From Cannabis sativa (lineage: Eukaryota; Streptophyta; Magnoliopsida; Rosales; Cannabaceae), in assembly GCF_029168945.1 (NCBI RefSeq), contig NC_083603.1, positions 7,378,001 to 7,442,000 of the forward strand: DNA of 64,000 nt, in the 5' to 3' direction. The notes under the pieces are model-generated. The model made no database searches, was not told where the DNA came from, and saw only the letters and a list, made by a program, of their open reading frames with translations. Position numbers and translations under genes: made by a program. This document shows, one piece after another, positions 55,727 through 64,000 of the stretch (positions are counted from its first letter, which is position 1; every line of letters begins with the position of its first letter).

Positions 55727-58317
55727 CAACACCTAAATGCGATTTTTGTGGGATTTTTTCCCAAATTTTGAATTTTTGCAATTTTCAAACCCCGATTTCA
55801 AAATAAAATATTATTTTTAATATATTTAAACTTAAATATCAATTTTAAATTAATAATATTTATTTTTAATAGATTATTATTAATCTTTGATATTTTGAGG
55901 TTTAAATTTAAAAATTAATTATTTTATTTTTTAAATTATGGTCAGATTTAAAAATTTGTTAGTTTCTTTATATTTATATATTATTTAATTATAAGATCAG
56001 ATATTTTAATATTTGACATATTTTAAATAAAAAGATAGCATTATCTTTTAATTTAAAATATTATATTAAAATTATCTTATATGATAAACTAAATAATTAA
56101 TAAATTTGAAATTAACCTAGATATTTTTATAGATATTCTAACCATAATATTTTCAAATTCAAAAATTTGTTATTTTGTTAAATATTTAATTGTTTATAAA
56201 TTATAAGTTTGGAAAATGATATTTTATTAGAAATTTATAAGTTATATTTTAAATATTTAAATAACTTAGATATTTTTGTAGAAATTTGAATAATGCTTAA
56301 TTTAAGATATTTTGACATATAATTAGGATAATTATTATTTATTTATTATTTTTCTTAAAATAATAATTATCTAACCACATCTATTTTAAAATTGGTTTAT
56401 TTTATTATTTTAATTTTATTAAATTATAAGATTAGAAAATGATATTGAAGATATTTTTTTTTTCAAATCATTTATCTTATTTGATATTTAATTTAATTTG
56501 ATAAATAATTCAAATAAACCTAGATATTTTAAATTAGTTTCAATTTTAAATTTTAAATTTTGAAAAGATATTTAAGGTTGGTTTTAACAACCCTAAATTT
56601 TCAGAATTTACTTAGTTAGTTTAAAATAATAATTTAATTATATTAATATCTTATTTCACATTTGTTACATGGATATTGTGTTTGTAATATTTGTTTATTT
56701 ATTTATTCAAAAAAAATTTACAAACCTATTATTTATTTGATCTAAATTGCTATGATTAACTTGTTGACAGATCTAATGATCTGATTTTAATCATAGTCCA
56801 ATTGTCAATGGATCCTATAAATAATTTGTAACAGGTAAATTTTGTACTTCTTTCATCTGTGTAAACCTAGTAACATGATAGGGTCCATCCAAATCATTTG
56901 ACCTGTGTGAGCCTATATGTTTGCTTTTGGACTTAGATGCATATAGGAAGCCCATAGTAGTGGGTACGACATACTGAACCCAGCCCTCCCTCACATGAAC
57001 CACCCCAATTGTGAAGGCACATTTGACTTATTTAAATAATTGTATTAGGTTAATTATATTAGTCTAACCTAATTAAAATTGAATTAGCAACATAATTCAC
57101 TTTTAAAATATATGAAATTTATTTTTCGTTGAATATTTTAAAGTTAATTTTAGAAAAATACATAGTTAACGAGATATATTCTAGATAGTTATTTCTAGTA
57201 CTAGTTATATTTTCTAATATTTAATTAGGAAAATATTTTAAGTTGAAAATTAATTATTTATTTAATTAATTTTGGATCAACTTAATTAAAAATATTTTTC
57301 CTAGTATTAAATTAGAATTAATAATTAAGTTTATTTTATACTTGATTATTTAATTCTTGTATTTAATACATTTAATTAAATTGAAAATTAAATATTTAAA
57401 TTGATTTCATTCTTGATACTTAAATATTATTATTTTCAGAATATTTAATTAAATAGAAAATTATTTTAAGTTAGAAACTTTAATTTCAGAACAATTTAAA
57501 TTTGAATCATTTTCAAAATATATTTTATTTTTATTTTATTAATCATTTTTTTTAAATTGCATTTTTTATTTAAATGCAAAAATTTTAAATTTTTGAAAAA
57601 TAGATTAAAGTTGAAAATTAATTATTTTTTAATTAATTTTGGACCAACTTAAATCAATAATTTTTTTCATTAAATAATTAATTAAAATAAATGAACTAAA
57701 ATATATTATAATTAGAAAATAAATTAATTAGTCAATGAAAGTCTAGATAGTTATTGTCTGTTTGCTTGAAGTATTTTTCTAGTTATATTTAATTAAATAG
57801 AAAATTATATTTAAGTTAATTTTAATCATGATACTTAAATATTTGATAATTTTCTCAAATATTTAATTAAATAAGAAAATTATATTTGTGTTGAAAATTA
57901 ATTTTTAATTAATTTTGGATCAACATAAAATTAGAATAATTTTTCAGGATTTATTTTATTTTATTTTAGAGCATTTTTTAAAATTGTATTTATTCTAAAT
58001 ACATTAATTTTCGGAATGCAATATATATTTATAGAAAATTAAATTTGAGTTGGAAATTAATTTAAATTAATTTTGATACAACTTAAATTGAATAATTTTC
58101 TAAATATTTATTGAAAGTTATTACTAAGATGGAAAATAATTAATTTTATTTTTCATATCCATCTAAGTATAATTTTATAAATATTAAATTAAAATTTATA
58201 TTTAGAATTTTATTCTAAATTAGAAATTCTAATTAAATAAATATATATTTAAAATAAATTGATTAAAATAAACATTAGAAGAAAATACACTTTAAATAAT
58301 GAGCTTTATTATTAGGA
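55727..58317. other. AT-rich non-coding DNA, possible leader of the decayed Copia element
   Basis: No genes. Short AT-rich modules recur: a GAAAATTAATTATTTATTTA-like word followed by TTTTGGATCAACTTAA, near 57250, 57610, 57890 and 58045, and CTAGATAGTTATT near 57182 and 57750. A denser, GC-richer piece at 56750-57020 (GACCTGTGTGAGCCTATATG) looks like part of some element but has no clear ends. Confidence 0.4.
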
Positions 58318-59095
58318 TATTCGATCTCCATTGTTGGTGCTACATAGTTCTTGTTTTAGTGACTAATCTTCCCTAATGGAAGAACGTTCATTAGCAATTT
58401 AACGTCGTAGATCTCGAAAGATAAGTATTATTTGTAAGTATTTTATTTTTAGTATGGATCACCCTAATGGTGGGGACTATTAGTAAGACTTACAAAAATA
58501 TGAAACAATAGTAGAAGCTCATAAGATAGAATGGCATTGACTCTCGCCTAAACGGGACAACGCTGGATTCTTATCTTGATCGAATTAAATGTTGCTAGAA
58601 TGTTTTTCATTTTAGATGAGCTGACAACTCTATTCAATGGATGGTATCTTTGACTCTCGCCTAAACGGGACACTGATATCAGTTTGTTGAAGACCTTGGA
58701 AATTATTTAGGATTGTATATTTTAGTATTTTCGCTTGTCATTCCTATTTGCTAAATGCTTAATGATTTCTGAATTGTGTGTGAATTTATATTGAACCATG
58801 TTATTTTCTGTCATTAATTGTAGTTTAAATTTCGAATCTTCATTGTTGGTCTAACTTGGCTTGTTGTTTTTAATGGGACAAATCCCTAATGGATAGTCAT
58901 CCATTAGACAAACATAATAGTGTTAGATCTCGATAGATAAATATTTGTAAATGCAACATTTCGCTGTTCATCAATAGATGACACCTTAGACTAGTATTTA
59001 CAATATGAAACAATGAAGAAGTTTATAAAATTAAGAATAACTTTGACTCTCGCTAATCGGGACATCGTTGGATTCTTATTTTTAATCGAAATTAT
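58318..59095. repeat. Diverged tandem duplication, period about 515 bp
   Basis: Two related blocks (58318-58590 and 58835-59095) share, in order, CCATTGTTGGT / TCATTGTTGGT, CCCTAATGGA, TAGATCTCGAWAGATAA, a 'AATATGAAACAATRRWAGAAG' word and GACTCTCGC..AA.CGGGACA...TGGATTCTTAT. A third GACTCTCGCCTAAACGGGAC lies at 58652. Probably leader or gag-side DNA of the Copia element. Confidence 0.7.
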
Positions 59096-59599
59096 CCTTT
59101 AATTTTCCTCTTAGCTTAAATAATATATCATTGGATGAATGGTTTATTAATTATTTGCTTATAATGTCATTCTAATTTCTCTTAAGAAATTGAATGGCGC
59201 AGATGACTATATTCCTGATATTCTATCCCGAAATGATATAAATCTTCAATCTTAGAAATCTCCTACTTGTTTATGTTTACTTTCGGTAAATTAGACTTAG
59301 AGTTAGATTAGTAGTGGTGGTCCAAGTTAGAATCATTACTCATTGTATATTTGGTATAAATTTAAGTCTTTGACTTTAAATTTTAGATTCCAAATAGAAA
59401 TTTTTTATTTCTATTTCCAAAATACAATACAGTTCAACTTTCACAAGTCATTAATATCTATTTTCTGTCAATGGATTCAAACTGTATGTTAAAGTATGGA
59501 ATATGAGTTTAGTATTCTGTGACCAGGATCCACTTGCACTATTCTAAGAACTCTTTATTGTAACTAGACCTAAGTCATCAAAAGACCACAACCATTTTC

Positions 59600-61325
59600 T
59601 TATATAAATCTATGGCATTTGCATCTTGTTCATAGTGGTTTTGACAAGATCCTTCTCTGCAAAGAGTCAAAATGGCTATATCCATTGAAAGTAAAATCAT
59701 CTCATTCGAAGATGGAGGTACATTCAGGGGTGGATATGAGTTTTTCGTTATATTCTTAAGATGATCACTCTAGATTTTACCTTATGCAAAAGAAATTTGA
59801 AATGTTTGAAAATTTTCATGAATTTCTAGCAATGGTTAAAAACCATTAAGGTAAGTGGTTAAAGATCTTGCGAACTGATAAGGGTGGAGAAATATTTGGT
59901 CGATATGCAGTTCAAAGATCATTAAGTTGATTTTTGAATTATATCCAAACTTACATCCCTAAAAATTTGATTTGCATTTTGATGATAGTATAAGATCTAT
60001 GATTAATTACTAATTGTTGCCTAATTTCTTCTAAGGAAATACCCTAGTGATAGAAAATTTCAGAATGATGGAATGGTTGTATACTTAGTGTAAACCATTA
60101 CTAGATTCATGGATGACCTAATCGTGATCTTAAGAAAGGCTAGAACTGTTAACCAAGGTTTGCATGTTTGTTAGCTATTCTAAGTGATTAGGGGTGGACC
60201 ATCCCATAGTCATTAGATAAGAAAGTGTTTGTTTTAACAAATACTACTTTTCTAAGAAAATGACTAAGTCTGAAAATAAAGTAGCAAAGTAGAGGAGATA
60301 TTTTTTTGATTCCAAAAATGTTCTATCATCTTATTCGATATATGATGATCCCACTGCCTCTGTTGTTTTGACACAACCGAAGAGGACAATACCATTTAGT
60401 ATTCTTAGACAAAATTCACGGTACCTTGTCGTAGTGGGAGGGTTTCAAGGAACTCACCCTGTTATGACTTGGAAGACACCGGTGATTAAAATCCATTGTT
60501 AGTTTAAACGAGCAATGGATCGTTAAAATAAGAAACTAGGAAGTAAAGCCAAGAGAACTATGGTTAAAAGCATTCATATGGAACAACAAAAAGTTTTCTA
60601 TTACAAGGACATGAAAGGAAATTTTGTTAGTAAGTGTATTCAATGGACTTAACAAAACTTCCTGTTCCTAGTACTATAAGTTTAAGCTTATCTAAACCTA
60701 TGGCTTGTAGTATACCTGGTAATTTACTTACTCTAGTGCCAGCATTGCTGGAGCAATTTTCTAATGGAAATCTATAGAGGCTTCTTGACTTCTAGATATA
60801 GATTTTATTTATCTAAGGAAAAGTTTTAACTATTCCAGAAAAGATAAAACCATGAAAGAATTCCTTGAATCAATAGTGAGAGGTCTCAGATATGCTTTAG
60901 TATGCCTTACACCAGACACCTGTTGTTGAGTGGGAGTAATGAGTAGGTATCAGATTAATCCAAGAAAGGAACATTGGAAGACAATCAAGTAAATCTTAAG
61001 ATCAAGAAGAGGAACTATATGTTAGTCGATAAGGGTGTATTTAATGCTCTTAGACTACACCAAATCAAATTTCTAGACTTGCCTTAGTGCTAGAAAGTCT
61101 GCTAATGAGATGGTGATTACTCTGGGGGTGGACTAGTGATTTTGGAGAAGTGTAAAAATCTATCTGAAGTCTCTAAGTCTACCAGAGATACTGAATGTTA
61201 AAGTTGCAGGAAAGATACTTATTCAGTCTAAGGAAAGTTCTATACATTTTTGGCATTGTTCCAACATTTAATAACTACTAGTGTTACTTCCTGACTAATG
61301 CAGAAGTAGTTGCCAAAAAGTAAAG
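59600..61325 (+). pseudogene. Decayed Copia pol (integrase to RNase H)
   Basis: Broken frames still show the Copia order. The pre-integrase motif appears near 59610 (LWHL-like TCTATGGCATTTGCATCTTG, giving LCKESKW). The integrase core is near 59780-59900 (FYLMQKKFEMFENFHEFLAM, then LRTDKGGEIFG). RT remnants lie at 60420-60700. An RT-RNase H border lies near 60930-61000 (SRYQINPRKEHWKTIK). A last scrap (EVVAKK) lies near 61305. Stops and shifts occur every few dozen codons. It ends at 61325 against the truncated LTR on the same strand, so both may belong to one element. Confidence 0.75.
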
Positions 61326-62030
61326 AATTGAGTGGGAGCGCTAAACATAGATATGGAATCTATAGCTTCTATATGAAGTGAAACGATGATTTCCTTCGAG
61401 CTTGGCTGTATAGAGATAAATGGTTGAGATCTCATTTTAGTGTTTATATTAGTTCACTAAAATATCATTTATAGGTGGCCAAGTATTTTAAGGATAAAAT
61501 ACATTGAAAGGGTGTAACGGTAATTTTATCCCTATGCAATGTAGATCATCTATAGAGGATCATTGATTATTGTGATTATAACAATGGATAATTAATAGCG
61601 TATCTATATCGTGGAACATATAGAGCGTTCTATGTAACTGAGAGTGCAATTCCAAGTTCTATGGTGGATGCAATGAGAAATTAATAAGTTAGTGAATTTA
61701 CTTTGTAAATTCTATGTCTCCTTATTGGAAGCTCGGTTATATAGGCCCATGGTCCCCATACTAGTTAAGACAAACTGCTTGTAAGACTGAAGAATCCAAT
61801 CAACAAGAAGGAGAGAAAGAGATCCAGGTTTAGATCTTGATAATGCTCTGCTACAGAAAGGAATCAAGGGCTAGAGATATGAACGGAAGGAGTCATTATA
61901 TTTCGCTACAATCAATGTAAGGTTTCTTAAACTTTATATGTGTTTATTTCATTGTTTTAGAAATTCATATTAGGATGTTAAGGAAACATACTTGTTAGTA
62001 AATCCAGATCTTGGTAAAATAATTCCAACA
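61326..62030 (+). repeat. 5'-truncated Copia LTR
   Basis: It matches 49670-50374, including the about 600-bp internal deletion, and ends AATTCCAACA|CATAC like the other copy. It lacks the first 565 bases. The break lies at AATTGAGTGGGAG, a word that also looks like a Copia polypurine tract. Confidence 0.9.
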
Positions 62031-62830
62031 CATACTCTAAAACGTCTTTGGTCAGCTCATTAGGCCAAGACAATTAATTCTCTCACATTGAGCATGTAGA
62101 CCCAATTGGCCTATAATTTATTATAAAAAGATTGCGCTCTTTATTTTGTGATTAAGGTGTGAGATGGGTGTGGCTATGGTGTTAAGAGTGATATCAATAG
62201 TAGTATTCATTACACTCAAGCTTTTAGTCTTTCTCCGTGTATGTAGACCTAAGAGATTTATGAAATCAACTGTAACGCCCGTATTTTATATTAATAAACT
62301 CGAAAATTAACTTTAATAACTTATATATTAATAACCATATGGATCGGGATCCCGAGTAACAAAATTCAAGTTAAAAGTACTTTACTATTACATATATATT
62401 TTTTTTTAAGATTTGCGGACATGCATCTTCAAAATACAGACTCAAAATAATAAAAGACCGAAACCCTCCGGGTTGCACTACCGCGATATGTACAATCATG
62501 CCGAGTTCTGCCTCACTGTTCCTCCAGCTTTGCTTTCCCTTTACCTACACAAGGTAGCAAACTGATGAGTCAACAGACTCAGTAAGATATGCAAGAAATA
62601 TATAAAAGTATTACAATGTCGACTTTATGATTAAGCCGCCCTGAGCTCAATAACCAAGCTCACCAAAAGGTTAAGAACGTTCTTAAGGGTAGTACGACTA
62701 CTGTACCATATACACTAAAGTACCAACTCTGTACTTGTGTTGGTAGAGCCCTAACTGTACTCCCGGGAATTACTAAGTGTTGTACCACGAACACGACGTA
62801 CCCTGGGTACTCGTGTTGGTAACACCGTAA
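61326..62830. repeat. Segmental duplication, copy 2
   Basis: Partner of 49670-51176 (1505 against 1507 bases), same orientation, start points 11.7 kb apart. It keeps the CATAC flank of the solo LTR insertion, so it was duplicated after that insertion. Confidence 0.93.
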
Positions 62831-63693
62831 CCACATTAATATGCAATACTATACTAACACTCTAGTAGCCATTTTAAATTAGTGCTAGTAGTATAACAAT
62901 CAAAACAAGCATATACATTCATATATATATTCTTACACTATCTTACCTCGTTCTGTGCTCAAGTGTGCCGGTCAGCCTGAGTGGAAACGCAGCTCGACGT
63001 TTTACAGGGCCCTAAACCATAATGTTCAAACTTCGGTGAGAGACACGCTAAATACTTTACGGGGATTTAAAATACAGACTAAGCTTAACCCTATCGATAA
63101 AAAGGATGTCAACACCCTAAATTACTTGAAAACGGGAAAAACTAGGGCTCGGGAAAAAGTCACAACCGGCAAACCGGTTGCCAACCGGAAGTCCGGTTCC
63201 TGGCACCAACCGGTCGACCGGTTGCAACAGGGCCCCAGGAACCGGAATTCTGGTTCTGAGCTGGGAACCCAAAAATTCCTCCCCTTTACTCAAATCAAAT
63301 CCAAATCTTCTAAAAACTTCCAGAATACCTGCATACACTATTCCAAACCAAACCCAACCAACAGAACTCAACAAATCAAACAAAATCCCAATTCACCATT
63401 AGAGCTCCAACTTGAGCTCACAAACTTAAATTCAACTCAAACATTAAAATACTCACCTATCTTAGCATACAATTAAGATAACAATCTCTATTTAACACCA
63501 GAAACTAACCTAAACAATTCCCAAAACAAACAGCCACCAATTTTCCCAAATTCACACCAAAACCTAACCTAAACTACAACAAACTTCAAGTAAGAGATAG
63601 AGAGAAGGATTACCTTGAACAAAGCTTCAATTACTACTAGAATCCCTTGATTCAACACAAATTCTCAACCCCCAGCTTCTGCCCAAGAGAATC

Positions 63694-63730
<37 letters not shown>

Positions 63731-64000
63731 CTATTTTCCTTTTTGTTTTTTTAATTTTCCTTCTTTTTCCTTCAAACTTAAGCAACCTCTCTTTTATTTT
63801 TTTTTTTGCTTAATAGTAATCCATTCCCAGCCAAGAGTTAACCACTTAAGTCAAAAGAAAAGTCTTACTAAAAGACCTCCTTGCCCCTCCATTAATAAAA
63901 ATAATTAAACAACTCAAGGGTAATTTAGTCATTTACCAAACCCCGAAAATACCAACACCGCTAAAACTTAACAATGATACCCCGAAAAATATTCTAAACC
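62271..64000 (-). repeat. Gypsy LTR, minus strand, running off the window
   Basis: It begins (3' end, inverted) TGTAACGCCCGTATTTTATA and continues past the point where copy 1 is cut. It is related to 53880-54960 of the other LTR (AAGTGTGCCRGTCARCCTGAG, CCCTATCGATAAA). It has an AACCGGTT-rich cassette at 63165-63260 and a (GA)n tract at about 63695-63727. Its other end lies beyond the window. The open frame at 62955-63476 is not a known domain. Confidence 0.8.
63695..63727. repeat. GA microsatellite
   Basis: About 16 GA dinucleotides lie in the LTR leader. The same place in the LTR at 54655-54690 has a shorter GA-rich run. Confidence 0.9.

Noticed and set aside
62955..63476. 173-codon open frame on the plus strand
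   Set aside because: It lies antisense to a Gypsy LTR leader, has an Asn/Thr/Ser-rich low-complexity tail and no known domain, and does not look conserved in the related LTR at 53890-54400.

Overview
The window looks like nuclear DNA of a flowering plant, very probably a eudicot. It is strongly AT-rich, carries the plant telomere motif CCCTAAA, a CC-NB-ARC-LRR resistance-type gene, GT-AG introns, and the usual angiosperm transposon orders (Gypsy and Copia LTR elements, L1-type LINE, CACTA, Mutator-like, PIF/Harbinger, hAT and Helitron). I cannot name the species. Only two host-type genes are well supported, both on the minus strand: a four-exon small protein gene (13332-14220) and a frameshifted, LRR-poor NBS-LRR gene (15984-18109). 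Almost everything else is nested mobile DNA.

Left part (1-19 kb). The window opens inside the last exon of a hAT transposase. A non-autonomous CACTA element (1262-4846, TSD ACT) holds two nested solo LTRs (1955-2991 and 3233-4731). A 1.85-kb foldback element (6810-8661) is followed almost directly by a minus-strand Helitron (8671-10752) that carries fragments of a spliced gene. A solo LTR with TSD TATGA lies at 11381-12305. Then come the two host-type genes.

Middle part (19-48 kb). A 3'-truncated Gypsy element (19093-26047) has a Copia solo LTR (23487-25365, TSD GTTAC) inserted at the start of its RT. A 7.6-kb Mutator-like element (29950-37572) carries a transposase gene facing a DUF1985/Ulp1-type protease gene. 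Both genes have an intron 1 filled with GGTCCGAT repeats and TTAATAATTA-like DNA, so the element is nearly mirror-symmetric. Both genes have one nonsense codon and both lose their 3' ends at a shared junction near 33255. A 4.8-kb PIF/Harbinger element (39600-44375, TSD TAA) has a Myb-like accessory gene and a DDE transposase gene transcribed divergently from a promoter region made of seven exact-period 111-bp repeats, each with a Myb-type AACGGTT site. A 5'-truncated L1-type LINE with a poly(A) tail follows (about 44580-47697).

Right part (48-64 kb). This part is rearranged. A Copia solo LTR and its downstream flank (49670-51176) are repeated almost identically at 61326-62830. The first copy ends in seven perfect telomere units (51174-51222) that join two members of one Gypsy LTR family. 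The second of these LTRs (51223-55726) contains another solo LTR (51743-53606) and a hAT-type MITE (55161-55711, 8-bp TSD). A badly decayed Copia pol (59600-61325) leads into the 5'-truncated LTR of the second copy. The window ends inside another Gypsy LTR.

Most element boundaries rest on exact target-site duplications read directly from the sequence. Family names come from recognised protein motifs and terminal sequences. No database search was possible.
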